Notes: generated by a model from the sequence alone, not told the origin. 64,000 nucleotides of DNA from Henckelia pumila (GCF_033568475.1 NW_027331831.1:9362001-9426000), one strand, 5' to 3'. Counted from the stretch's first letter, positions 51,689 through 62,944 are shown. Numbers and translations are program-made.

Positions 51689-52180
51689 CTAATCTATGAT
51701 TTCTCCATCGCCCGAGGCTTCATCTTCTGCCGGAACATCTTCGGGGTTCTCTTCTGCCACCATGTCTACTTGTTGTAGGTGATTGATATGCTCGAGCAGG
51801 GCTGCGTTAAATTCATCACGAGCTTGCACCGAGTTTTGCAACTCTTTCACTTGGTGTTGGAGCTCTAACGTTGCCATCATTCTTTGGTTGCTTAGGTCTT
51901 CGAGTAAAGTGATGGTAGCTAGGGACGACTACAACTTCTTTTTCGTCTCCTCATGTTCCTTCTCTTCCTTATCAAGATAAAATGCAAGCCTTTCGACGTC
52001 GGCTTCGAGGTGGTCTCGATGCTTCTCTATCTCACTTTTGTTCGCCTTTAGCTTTTTCATTTCTTCCATCATCTCCTCTTTCTCGTATTGCTCCACATAT
52101 AATGAAGTCCTCAATGACTCGATCACTTGATCCTTGCTTCGAACTACGTTTTTGCGAGCCGTAACTTTGGTGCGAGCCAT
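51689..52180 (-). mobile_element. Leader ORF region of the gypsy element, H3-tail-like start
   Basis: Between primer site and gag lie two short frames, 52180-51929 (83 codons) and 51880-51689 (63 codons). The first starts MARTKVTARKNVVRSK and then becomes a heptad-like, charged coiled coil (KDQVIESLRTSLYVEQYEKE and on). The second is also coiled-coil-like with an acidic end. After the Met, eight of the first nine residues equal histone H3 (ARTKQTARK). The role is unknown. This extra coding part is not one of the standard gag/pol domains. Fossil copy. Confidence 0.7.
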
Positions 52181-52606
52181 CTTCCTAAATTAAAGAGGAA
52201 TGAGTTCAAGTTAAAACTTCAGATTGATGAAAATTCAAGCAGAATTGATATAGAACAAGGTTTTTAGGCGAATTTTCCAAAAATAGAAATTTTTGAGATT
52301 TTTCTCAAGGATTGAACTACTGATCATAAGGAGTATGGGACAATCGACGGAATCGAATTTCGAGTTTCCCACAAAAAGTTATAGGTAGAACAAACATTTC
52401 CAGAAATAGCAAAAACGCGAATTTGAGGGCTCAAACGGCCGAATTTGGGCTAAAAGCGTCACTGTTCATACTATGTATGCGTTTGACTCAGAGGATCGTT
52501 TCGGGTCAGGATACGCTGGGCTTGGGTCAAAATTTGACAACGTCAAATTTTTTGGTACAGAATCTCATCCGGATTTATGAACCTGGCGGCTTTGATACCA
52601 CTAAAA

Positions 52607-53956
52607 TGTCACACCTCGAGACCGAGACGTGCCACCGGCGTTGTTTTAAATTCACAAAAATTATAAAACAACCAGCCTCGTAGTACAGTAGATACCAAAC
52701 CAGTCTATTATCATAAATAAACTCCAAAACATTGTCTTTACAACTCGATAAATCCAAAATAACAAAACAAATGCGAAAGCGTCTAAAAACTTAATAATAA
52801 AACATAAATGCCAAAATCCCGAAAATAAACATAACGAAATTTAGTCTTAATAATATCTCTATCACCATCCCCAAAACATATCTTGCTCACGAACTTCTAC
52901 ATCATCATCTTCATAATCTGGGAGGGAAAAGTAAGGGGTGAGTGTTTTGGGAAACACTCAGCAAGTGGGGGCCGATCGATCATACCAAAATATATACATA
53001 TATATATATATTTATTTCAAAAACTCATGAATTAATTTAAATTATAAACATTTCATATCATGTCTCAATATAGCATAGCATAAATAACATCATAACATAT
53101 TTGACATGACATAACATAATCTTTGACAAGACACTGAAATTCCTCTCATTACCCGTGGCTAACTGATCAGTCCCCTATATGTAATCCCTCTAAGGGGTGA
53201 GGTCATAGAACGGTTATTATACCCACCGTATCAGGGCCATAACATAACATGGTTCGGAAATTCCCTTTCCACTCATAATTTGAGTCCTAACAGTGTCAAA
53301 ACATATTTTCAATAAAACACTATCATGAACAATATTAAATAACAAACTTCCAATGATTAACATGAACGATCAAAATTTTAAAGCATACATATTATTTTAA
53401 AACGTAAGCCCACTTACCGAAATTATTTGTGCGATTAGCAGGCGAAACCTTGACAGCAAGTTAGGAGCAAGACCCTCGAAAATTCAGATTTGACTTTTCG
53501 AAAATTCAATCGATCTCTAAGCAATCTTTCTCCACAAAATCCTAATCCACTAATCTTATAGATTAGGGGTAAAATGGCAGATTAGTTACTTAATTAGTAC
53601 AACAGGTTTTCGAAAATGGCAAGGGAAAAGGACAAAGGCTGACATACCTCTCAAGCCAAAAACAAAGTGCTTTCCCAATCCTACACGTGACCAAGAAGAA
53701 AGGTGATCCAATCACAAGTCTTCTTTCTCCTCAAACTCTTTAGCCTTATCCTTCGAGATTAAAGGAAGAAAATCTGCCTTCATAAATCTTGATTTAGATG
53801 CTGCCAATAACAAGATTCGGGTCCAAGGTTTCCGCTATTACCGAGTATTCACGAGAATGTAAGATGCTTGTTTCCATGTGGAGAGTTATTCTTTGCATAA
53901 TCTGAGAGATCTTCCATATTTGTGAAATCTTGCTGACCAAGTTTCGGGATTTCACA
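52607..53956 (-). repeat. 5' LTR of the gypsy element
   Basis: 1350 bp, followed inward by the primer site. Followed on the outside by the GAGAC target duplicate. Confidence 0.95.
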
Positions 53957-54399
53957 GAGACCGTCTCATAGAAGTTTTTGTTAATTGTTTAATAGTTAGA
54001 AACTGTAGGCTGAATTGGATGGATAAATTTAGGGATGTTCATTTTGGTCGAACCGCCCGAATCGAATCGAACCGAATCGAACCGAAATTTTGGTTTTTCG
54101 AAACTCCGAACTGAAAATCGAACCAAATTGAACGGTTCGGTTTGTTTTTAACGAAATTATTTCGGTTTTTTGGTTAACCGGTTTTTTAAAATATAAAGAA
54201 ACTTTTTTTAATTTTTTTTTTAAAAAATAAATATTTTTAGTTATTCTGTTAATAAATAATTTTTTGGAAAAAATTAACAATTGATTCAAGGGCAACTTGT
54301 AGATAACTCCCTAAATCAAACATAACTTTCAATTTACTCCCTATATTTGTCTTTCCGAAAATGCCCTTGTCGTTATTTTAATCTTTATTATTTCTTGAA

Positions 54400-55814
54400 T
54401 TATCAAATGTGGAATCGGATTCAAAATCTGATTCACTTGATTCATCAAGATAATAAATATTTTCATCATCGGATGAAAATTCAATTGTTTCTACGGGATA
54501 GAATCCAATAGTATATATTTATTCAAAAAGTTTAATTTTATTTTTCTTTTCGTTTCGTTTTGGACATTCATTCGCATAATGTCCTTCTTCGTTGCACAAC
54601 CAACATTTGCAATTCTTTTCTTTACCCTTTGGGCAAGCTGGTTTTTTGTTATCAAACTTTTTATAAAATTTTCTTTTATAAGGTTTTCTGAAAAAATTCT
54701 TTTTAAATTTCTTTTTCTTATAGGGAATAAATTTCTTATTAAAAGATTTATAAGGTTTATTAAATTTATTCTGTTTCTGTCGTTTTAAATATTTGTGTGA
54801 CATGTTCGTTTTGCAACCGTATTCTTTTACTGTGAATTTCATTTTGTCACAACAAAGTTTATTGTTTTGTTTGTAGGATTTAGAGATTCTTTTATTTAGT
54901 TTTACTTCATGACATTTCTTTGTTATTATGTCTTTGATGAATTTATTAGCTCCTCCTAAAGTTTTAGCATAAGGACTAGTTAAGAATTCATCTTTACTGT
55001 GTATAGGTATATTAGGTATCTTATTAAAGATACTTAGTTTATAATGTTCCTTTTTATCAGCATCTATTAATTGATAATAGTTTGTTTCATAATCACAAAT
55101 AAATTCTTTTAAGTAACATAAATTGCATAATTTAATATTATCTAATATAAAGATTGCTCTATTTTGTTCTATATTCTTAGCTACCAAATTAGCATCATTA
55201 TTAGAAACTCCTAAAAATTCTTGGTACAAGGCATCAACAAATAGTTCGAAATATCGATGTCTTGTCATTCCTTGTGGTAGATTAGTAATTACTAGGTTTT
55301 CAGCCCAAGTTCTTACTGCTCCTACCAGTGTCATTTTTATCATCCCATGAGTTAAAACTTGAATATTCTCACTTTTGTCTAATACTGGTGTTAATTGAAT
55401 TTGTACTGATAGTTCATTTGCCCAATGATCTATCTTTGATTTTCTTTCTTTGGCTGTTGAACATCCTAAATCTAAGATATTTTGTTTCACAAATCCTGAT
55501 GTTTTTGATTCTCTAAGAATATCTCTAACATCTTTATAAGATCCAGAGTATTGGTCTCTGTTATATTTAAATTCTTCATTATCTCTTTCACCACTACCTT
55601 CTACATTCGTTCGTAGATTTAATCGTGGTCTAGAATCATCTTCAGATTCTGATTCTGAAATATCCATATCTCTGTATTGTTTTGAGTCCTGATGTGAATG
55701 ATATAATTCTTCTGTATTTACTCTTATTTGTTCAAAATCAGATGAGTCGCTTTCACTAAACATCTCCATACTTATGTTTGCCATAACTAAGGGGATTTCT
55801 ATATCATGATTCAA
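54400..55814 (-). mobile_element. Pararetrovirus coat protein region
   Basis: An acidic N-terminal part, a central capsid region, a very basic Lys/Phe-rich stretch (KKFKKNFFRKPYKRKFYKK) and a zinc knuckle CWLCNEEGHYANEC, then an acidic serine-rich tail, matching the build of caulimovirus coat proteins. Fossil copy. Confidence 0.85.
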
Positions 55815-56049
55815 TTTTGAATGGTGGTTCTTCTTCCATTTTTCTTTTTTCTTTATCTATTGGAAGAACTTCCTTAAGATAGTTTAATATTTCATTACTA
55901 TGTCTTTCTTGTTCAATTATTAATCTAGTCGTTGCTAAATCAATATATTCTTTGAAATTCTTCTCTAATTCTTGTATTGATAGATTGATCTTATTAATAT
56001 TATTTTCTAAATCTCCTAGATCTTTTTCTAATTTTATTAAGAACGTCAT
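55804..56049 (-). mobile_element. Pararetrovirus small coiled-coil ORF (virion-associated-protein-like)
   Basis: 81 residues with heptads (LEKDLGDLENNINKINLSIQ) in the place where caulimoviruses have their virion-associated protein, overlapping the ends of both neighbours. Identity is inferred from position and coiled coil only. Confidence 0.55.
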
Positions 56050-56997
56050 TGCGATGAGGTTGACTCATTAACAATAGCTTGTTTAATTTTAAGAATATTT
56101 TGATTCATGGTTCCAATCTTATCAAGAATATCTTCATCATTTCTAGCAAATGATAATGATCTTCTTGGTACAGACTGTTTTGTGATTTGGAGGTCATCTG
56201 AACTCCATCTTTTATAGGGATTTATTTCTTCAATAAATGCTTTTCGAGGGTGTTCAATTCTTGTAATATTTTCAAACATTCTTTCAACAGAAATAGTTGG
56301 TTTTGTTGAAATTATTCCTGTTTGAGAATTATTACTTATTGCTAAACCGACAACATAGTTTATATTGATCGGATGGTTTCCTGTTAACATAAGATTATTT
56401 CTATAAAAGTAATAATCTAATGTTAAAACGTCATTTATGTTTTTATCAAAAAGAGATATATTGTATTGTGGATAAATACAAAATTTCATCTTTTTTGTAA
56501 CATAAATTTCCTTCAATTTTCCCAAGGATAGAATCCTCGAAATTACGTATTTTTTTGTCACGAACTGTTATTTCAATTGGTGTATCTATTCCTTCTCGGT
56601 AGTGAGTTGATATTATTATTTTAATTCCTCCGATATGAACATATTTCAGTTCAGATCATTCTTTTTCACTGGATTTTGCCATGATGGTATTAATATCTTG
56701 AGTTGTTAATAACTTCAGAGTATTAGACCTTGATTCGTTATTTATTTTACAAGATCGTTCTTTTGTACGAATCGAATAATAAATTAAATTTTTTCTGGGA
56801 TTAATAAAATTTGAAATTTTACTTAGTATTCCTGGTTGGTCTATTAGATTTGTTTTTGAATTAGAAAACCCTGTTTTCTGTATTTCAGCAAACTTGCTTT
56901 GATTGAATATAATATTCAAATTATACTCTTGGTTTTCTTCAGATTCTTCAGATTCATCGACCAGGTTGTTTTGATTTGGAATTGTTACTTCTGTCAT
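56046..56997 (-). mobile_element. Pararetrovirus movement protein region
   Basis: RKNLIYYSIRTKERSCKI followed by TTQDINTIM matches the start region of caulimovirus movement proteins, and ININYVVGLAISNNSQTG their later part (compare TYIVGYALTNSHHS in CaMV P1). The region is broken. Fossil copy. Confidence 0.8.
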
Positions 56998-56998
56998 T

Positions 56999-57506
56999 TT
57001 AACAGATGATAGAACTTCTTAATTTTCTTAAGGCTATTAAAAGCCTTTTTGTCGAATCTATCTGTTCTAATAAATTCTGAAAATCTTCGAAACTATCAAT
57101 TGAAGATTGACAATTTTTAAGATGTTTCAAATTGTTTTCACAATTTTCTATATCAAAATTTATATTTTGAGAATATAAATTAAAGATATTCATTTTTGTA
57201 TTTTCATACATTTTCCATTTAGTAAAAATTGTTACTTTTATTATTTTGTTTTTGTTAATCGGATTTCGATAACAAAGTTTGTTCTTATTCATAACATATT
57301 GTTGTGTCTTCAATTTCATCGTTTTCAGAAATTTGAATTATCATTTTCCAGTTGCTTGAAAAATGTTCTTTTTTATGATTTTTGAAATAAAAGGTTTGGA
57401 GATCTTTTATTTTATTCCATAATTGATCTATTTGACGTAAATCTATTAGTAAGATTATTTTATCAAATAAATTTTTAATCTCAATATCTAAAGTTAATCC
57501 AGGCAT
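56999..57506 (-). mobile_element. Two small pararetrovirus ORFs after the primer site
   Basis: Frames of 73 and 106 codons overlap slightly between the primer site and the movement protein. No known family is recognised. The first is placed like CaMV ORF VII; the second has no clear counterpart that I know. Confidence 0.5.
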
Positions 57507-57526
57507 TAATAATTTGTTTTATTTAA

Positions 57527-57538
57527 GCTTTGATACCA
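57527..57538 (-). other. Pararetrovirus primer-binding site
   Basis: TGGTATCAAAGC on the minus strand, the 12-nt initiator Met tRNA complement typical of caulimovirids, about 20 nt before the first small ORF. Confidence 0.85.
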
Positions 57539-57539
57539 G

Positions 57540-58427
57540 GTTGCGGAATTCTTCAAATTCTTATGAATTTTCGTATTAATGAGTTTACAGATCTGATTCA
57601 TGGATTTTCAGATCTGATTCATTTATAACAGATAAATGTTTTCATATTAGTTTGGTTCCATTCATGGATTATTAATACAAATTTTAGTTGATAAATTGAT
57701 TCAAATATGGTTAAATCAGAAGTATTTAAACGATATTCACGAAATGTATCATATTCATGATCATCTTCTATTTCGAACCAGTTTTTTTATTATTAATCTT
57801 CCATTTCTTATAATGGATGATGACATGATTAATGTATTTTGACTATTTCTTTGAATTAAGGGCTGCAGGAGGTTTAGGAAGGTTACCTTATTTGAATGAA
57901 TCTTGGTTTTGAGCAGAGGCCAAATCCTTGCTTTTCCTTAACGATCACTTGATCAACTGGTACTTGCTCTATGGATCTCCAGGTTTACTCTTAACCATGA
58001 ATATTCAATGATTGGTTTCCAACCTTATCTTCCTTACGCCCTGCTTGTTTAGTTATTAGCCATAAGACTTATTTTGTTTCTGATTTTATGTTTCTTAGTT
58101 TCTGATAGTTTTCATACGTCTTGTATGAACCAGATTGTAAGAAACTTTAAGAAGAGAGAGATACTCAAACTTCACTTACTTCTTTACAACACAAAACATC
58201 TCCTTTTATAGACGTGGAGAAACGCATACATAATTAAAAATAAAAGAAAAGATGGGGACCACCCGACACTACATAATGGAAACAGCTCATTTTACATCTG
58301 AGTGGATGCCTTTAACATGTGGTGTGGTCCACGATTTCATTTGTTTTTATATTGTGTCACTCTCTGAATCACTGGTGCATTCGGACCATTTCTTTATTGG
58401 TTTGTCTTCTTTGACAGCTGGTTTGTC
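57540..58427 (-). other. Pararetrovirus large intergenic region / leader
   Basis: Roughly 890 bp without a long frame, from the end of the transactivator-like region to the primer site. With the TATA box at 58202-58211 the pregenomic RNA leader would be about 640 nt, as in the caulimovirus 35S RNA, whose leader is known to be bypassed by ribosome shunting. Confidence 0.7.
58202..58211 (-). promoter_or_regulatory. Pararetrovirus 35S-like TATA box
   Basis: CTATAAAAGG on the minus strand with a TCTCTCTCTTC-containing start region downstream, as in caulimovirid pregenomic promoters. Confidence 0.7.
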
Positions 58428-59558
58428 CTATTTGACATCTGCTTCTTCTGTCTGAATGGGTTGGCAATGTCCACATTTGTGAGTGGATATCATTGTTCTT
58501 AGTCTTTGATATAACATTTGTTGGGTTTCTCGGGTCATGTCAACTCTTGCTTCATAGATTGGAGCTTCGAATTGAGCTAACATGGCTTGTTCTTTCTTTT
58601 GGATTGTCTCCTTGTGTCCAGTGGTTAATAAAATTTTACTGGTTGCAAAATTTATTTTAACCTTTGAGTTTCCATCAATTTTTCCTGTCTTTGAGATCAT
58701 ATCAATCAATGTCTTTATTCTTATCTCAGGAAGTGTTGAGATATTCATTACTGGTTTCTCTTCATTTGATCCTTCGAATAATAACTTGTCTTTTTGTTTT
58801 CGACATTGAATATATATCATTGGTTGATAGAATTTGTTATCATCTCAATCTGGAAGGGTTGAGTGAATACTCAATGTTAATACTGGATTGTCCTTAAAGA
58901 CTGCTTTTTTGAACTGGATGATACTATTTCTCAACTGATATAGAAATAGTTCTATTTCTTGATTGTTGGGACTGACTTCCAATCCACTTAATAATCCATT
59001 TGAAAAAAATCTTGCGACTTCATGCGCTGGAGCACCTTGCATTGTTCTTGCTCTTGATATGCTCTGTGTGTCACAAGTTTGTAGCCAAGATTCTGCAGAT
59101 GGTTTGGCTATTCTCAAATAGTTTAGTGTTTCAAAGAATTCAGTCTTGAGTTTTTCTGAAAAATTTGTTGTCTCAAAAATTGGTTTTTGTGGTCTCAGAT
59201 TGACCATCTTTCTTTCTTTCTTTTCAAGGGCACTTTTAAACGTCCTTTCTTCTTTTTTATTTTTCTCGGTGCTGGCTGTGTCCACCGGTTCTTTTTTCTT
59301 TTCTTTTTCTTTGTCAGTGTTGGCTGTGACCACTGACTGTTTCTCTTTTATCTCCATTATTTTGTCAAATGAAGTTGCCATTTTGATTGGTGTTCTTGGT
59401 GAGGATGATGATGATGAAGTTATCATCTTTTCTTCTGTTCTTTGAATTTTTCTACTCAAATTCCTTTCTTTTAGTTGAAGAATTTGAATTTCTTCCTGCA
59501 ATTTAATCAATTGTTTTTTTAATTGACTTAGTAGCTCCATCTTGATTATACTCTGCAC
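58428..59558 (-). mobile_element. Pararetrovirus transactivator/inclusion-body-like region
   Basis: An N-terminal coiled coil (MELLSQLKKQLIKLQEEIQ), a Lys/Glu-rich linker, then a globular part with SWLQTCDTQSISRARTMQGA. Placed after the polymerase and before the intergenic region, like ORF VI of caulimoviruses. Identity rests mainly on place and build; broken. Confidence 0.65.
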
Positions 59559-59826
59559 AAGAAAACATATTTATATATATAATGGTTAGTAAAATAACTC
59601 TTTTCGTGAGTAATTCGGATAGTTTTATTATGCGTATCATTGCATTTATAAATTCTTTTGCAAGAATTGAATCAATCTTAAATTGATTATTTTACTCAAA
59701 GAGTAATTTATGTTTCTGAATATAAATCTTATTTCATTAATTTATATTCCTCATGCTTTCTGAGGCATGTTCGGATGACTGAAAGTCATAAAATAATTCA
59801 TATTTCTGAATATAAATCTCATTTCA

Positions 59827-61800
59827 TCAATTTATATTCCCAATGCTTTCTGAGGCATGTTCGGATGACTCACAGTCATTTTCTGGATCACTTAGGATCT
59901 CCTTTATTATTCCGTTACTACGAATAGTATAGTTTGGATGAAGTTCTCTGGTTAATGCATCGGGTAATGAATTATCCGTTCCTTTGACATGTTGGATCTC
60001 GAACTGATAATGGTTCAATTCCAATTGCCATCTAATTAGCCTTGCTGCATTTCTCCCTGCATTTCTTGATATTTTCTTTGTTTTGAAATATGTTAAATTC
60101 ATATTATCTGTTCTTACTAAAAACGGTTTAGAAATAAGATAAATTTCATAAGTTCTAATTGTGAATATTAAAGCTAATAATTCTTTTTCATTCGAATGAT
60201 AATTTAATTGTGCACCTTGAAAAGTTCCTGATGTATAGTTGCATAATTCTTCATTATTTCTAGTAGCTGTTTTAGTAAGTTCTTCTAAATTTCTTTCTCC
60301 AGTATAAGCTTTTAAACATGCTCCCCAGTATTCATCTGAAGCGTCTGTTTCAATTATTATTATATCTTTATTTGAAGGAAAATATAATTCAGGAAGATTA
60401 CTAATTATTTTCTTTTTAATAGTGTCTATGTAATTAGTATCTTCTTTCGACCATTTCCACTTATAATCCTGTTTAAGTTTTACCTGAAAAGGTTTTCTGA
60501 TTTCTGCAAGTTTCTTAATGTAATTTTCAGAATAAGTTAATAATCCTAAAAATCTTCTTAATTGATCTTTATCCTTGATTTCACTAGGAAAATCATGAAT
60601 TTTCTTAAGTATATGCGGTTGTAAACAATGTTTTCCATCTTCTATTTGTAATCCTAAATAATTTATTTTTGTTTTGAATAATTGTGCTTTCTTTTCAGAA
60701 AGTATAATTCCATCTTTATGACAAATATCTAAAACTGTCATGAGATCTTTATAATGTTGATCTAGTGTTTTTGAATAAATTAATATGTCATCTATATAAA
60801 CGCAACAAAAATATATATATGATTTAAAAGATTCATCCATATATCTTTGAAAGATGCATGGTGCTTGTTTAAGTCCGAAAGGTAATACAGTCCATTGACA
60901 CTGTCCTTTTGGACAACTGAATGCTGTAAGTAATTGTGTTTGTGGTTCTAGTTGAATTTGCCAGAATCCTGATTTACAATCTAAACTGGAAAAATATTTC
61001 ATTTCTCCTATATAAGATAGTAAATCATTCTTATTTGGGATATAATATCCATCCATAATTGTTGCTTTATTCATCTTTCGATAATCAATTACAATTCTTT
61101 TTTTATCAGTATCTTTCTTACTGACATAAAAGGCTGGTGAAGAGTGTGGACTTTTACTAGGGATGATTATCTTAAGTTTTAATAATTCTTGAACTTCTTT
61201 TTCAAATATTTTTCCATCATCCATGTTAAATCTTCTTGGTGCTTCACGGATTGTGATATTAGGGTCTTTGAGTTTTATTGAAGCAATGAATTGTTTTCTT
61301 TTCTTAATTTTGTCCTGAGGATTTTCAGAACATATATCATGAAATTTCCTCATGATTTCTTTTTCAGGATTAATCGTTAAAATATTTTCTATTTTTAGTT
61401 CTATTGGATTTGTATTTCGTTTATGAAAATTCTTTGTAAATCCTTCATTTCCTACGCGAAATGCTGTTCGTATTTTGGGAATGTAAATCATTGATGATCA
61501 TTTGTTTAAAGTTATGTGATCTTCAAATTGTGTAAAGGGAAGATATTCTCTTAAAAAGTTATTTCCTATTATAATGTCCATTCCTGGTTCTATTTGATAT
61601 ATAATGGGTATTACTAATTTTGTTTCTTCTATTTCTATTTTTAATTTTTCTGCTACTGTATTAAGCATGATTATTGATCCATCTCCTATTCGAACTTTTA
61701 ATCCTTTATCATATTTCTTCCAATAATGATTTGGAAGTATATGCTTGCTTCCTAAACACATACTTGCTCCTGTATCAACATAAGCATGTATATGATATGG
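59827..61800 (-). mobile_element. Pararetrovirus protease-RT-RNase H region
   Basis: The aspartic protease site YVDTGASMC is near 61780. RT shows VIDYRKMNKATI, SSLDCKSGFWQI, LPFGLKQAPCIFQRYM and CCVYIDDILIYS. RNase H shows IIETDASDEYWGA and NYHSNEKELLA with the C-terminal HVKGTDNSLPDALTRE. No integrase follows, which sets it apart from gypsy elements. Broken copy. Confidence 0.93.
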
Positions 61801-62654
61801 TTTATGTTCTTTGATTTTAATTTGAATTTTTATATATATATATTATTTGGATTAGTTTTGTTTTTATTATCGATTCTCATTTTTTATTTTATTTTAAGAG
61901 ATAAGGGTAAAATTGATATTTAGAAACAAAAGTTTCTCTCTCCAGGGAGTTGAAAGTAAGTTTTATTTATGTAGGGATTTATAAATAAGTTATAAAGTGT
62001 TTTAGGGAGTGATTGACAATTAACCCTTGATTCAATCAAATATTTGTGATTTACTGCTTATAAAAATGTATTTAAAAATAATTACACTGAGAATGAAGAA
62101 ATTTGTAACGTTTCCAATTTCAATAATAATAATTTATGAATTTATAAAAAATAAAGTAATATATCATGCTAATACGTGTATATATAATATATTAACTAAA
62201 ATAACTTCATTAATTTTTAATTCTTTCTATTTGAAAAATCAATATTCTTTAAAATAGTACATTTTTCAAGTTGAATCCACAATTCGAGTCATGCATGTTA
62301 GACTAATTAGATGAGTAATTAAACCAAATATGTTTTTTTAAGAACGAATGATGGCTTTCGCTCTTTCAGTTTTTTCAAGTAATTAATTTTTCTAATCATA
62401 CACTAATCCAAATATTAATTGATTAATAAATAATTCAAATATCATAAAAAAGTTTTTCGTTTCGGTTAATTGCAGGAAAAAACCGAACCAAAATCCGAAA
62501 ATCTAAAAATCGAACCGAATTAACGTTTCGATTTTCAATTCAAACCGAATTTTCGGTTTTGGTTTAGGTGGTTATCCGAAATGTGAAAATTTTTCAATTC
62601 AAACCGAATTTTCGGTTTCGAGTTGTGCGGTTATCCGAAATGTGAACATCCCCA

Positions 62655-62944
62655 AGCGGGGTTGGATGATTTTACTTTAACAAATGATTTATGTATAATT
62701 GTAATTTAACAAATTCAGTTTCCTTATTCTATCCAAGATTTGGCAAATGCCCAAAGGAACTCCAACGAGCTAGCCTAGTATAATAGTAACATAAAACAAT
62801 TTTAATTTGGTAAAATCGGAAAATTTTACATAACTCAAAACATATAACAAAGATAATTGAATTTATTGCTAAGAAGACAGAACGAACATCTTTGTTCCCT
62901 TCTTCATAGTACAAATTTATTGTTTGCCAAATCTAACGTGAAAA
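62655..62944. other. 3' flank of the naphthoate synthase gene
   Basis: AT-rich; should hold the 3' UTR. No other feature. Confidence 0.5.

Larger units (their letters stand above)
45665..53956 (-). mobile_element. Ty3/gypsy chromovirus (Tekay/Del-like), nearly complete, young
   Basis: LTRs of about 1355 bp (45665-47019, the 3' LTR) and 1350 bp (52607-53956, the 5' LTR), starting TGTCAC and ending ACA on the plus strand as drawn. The target GAGAC is repeated at 45660-45664 and 53957-53961. The primer site TGGTATCAAAGC (initiator Met tRNA type, minus strand, 52589-52600) lies 6 bp inside the 5' LTR, and a polypurine tract GGAGGGAGGGA abuts the 3' LTR. Order is leader ORFs, gag, protease, RT, RNase H, integrase, chromodomain. 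About two breaks in the main frame plus changes in the leader. The LTRs differ by about ten substitutions, mostly C-to-T type, and two small indels: under 1%, so a recent insertion of a few hundred thousand years. Confidence 0.96.
45515..53982. mobile_element. GAGACGGTCTCA MITE split by the gypsy element
   Basis: The outer parts 45515-45664 and 53957-53982 together resemble the intact MITE at 30595-30762 in reverse orientation, for example TTTTTGACATAAAATGTAATAC and the terminal GAGACCGTCTCAT. The gypsy insertion point is the GAGAC of the MITE end, which it duplicated. Confidence 0.7.
54390..61860 (-). mobile_element. Endogenous pararetrovirus (Caulimoviridae), about one genome
   Basis: About 7.4 kb, the length of one caulimovirid genome, opened between coat protein and polymerase genes. 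Read on the minus strand: protease-RT-RNase H, a transactivator/inclusion-body-like gene, a large intergenic region with promoter, a Met-tRNA primer site, two small ORFs, movement protein, a small coiled-coil ORF and the coat protein. This gene order, with separate movement and coat genes, is that of caulimovirus/soymovirus relatives; genus is not assigned. It is broken, with several breaks across the genes, and cannot be dated without a second copy. No LTRs, as expected for this family. Confidence 0.9.
54290..62026. mobile_element. Mutator-like MITE split by a pararetrovirus copy
   Basis: The left arm from 54290 (GGGCAACTTGTAGATAACTC) and the right arm ending at 62026 (GAGTGATTGACAATTAACCC) are inverted repeats, about 80-100 bp each, both running on to an AATGCCCTT/AATTTTACCCTT motif. 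TTGATTCAA flanks both ends exactly (54281-54289 and 62027-62035): a 9-bp target duplication, which with ends starting G points to Mutator-like elements. Confidence 0.75.
54031..62654. mobile_element. CCGAA-rich MITE, split by inserted elements
   Basis: The left end TAGGGATGTTCATTTTGGTC and the right end CCGAAATGTGAACATCCCC are inverted repeats. Both arms (54031-54280 and about 62440-62654) are made of AACCGAA/TTCGGTT motifs, a widespread plant MITE type. The right arm has a 57-bp internal duplication ending GGTTATCCGAAATGTGAA. Everything between is later insertion. Confidence 0.7.
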
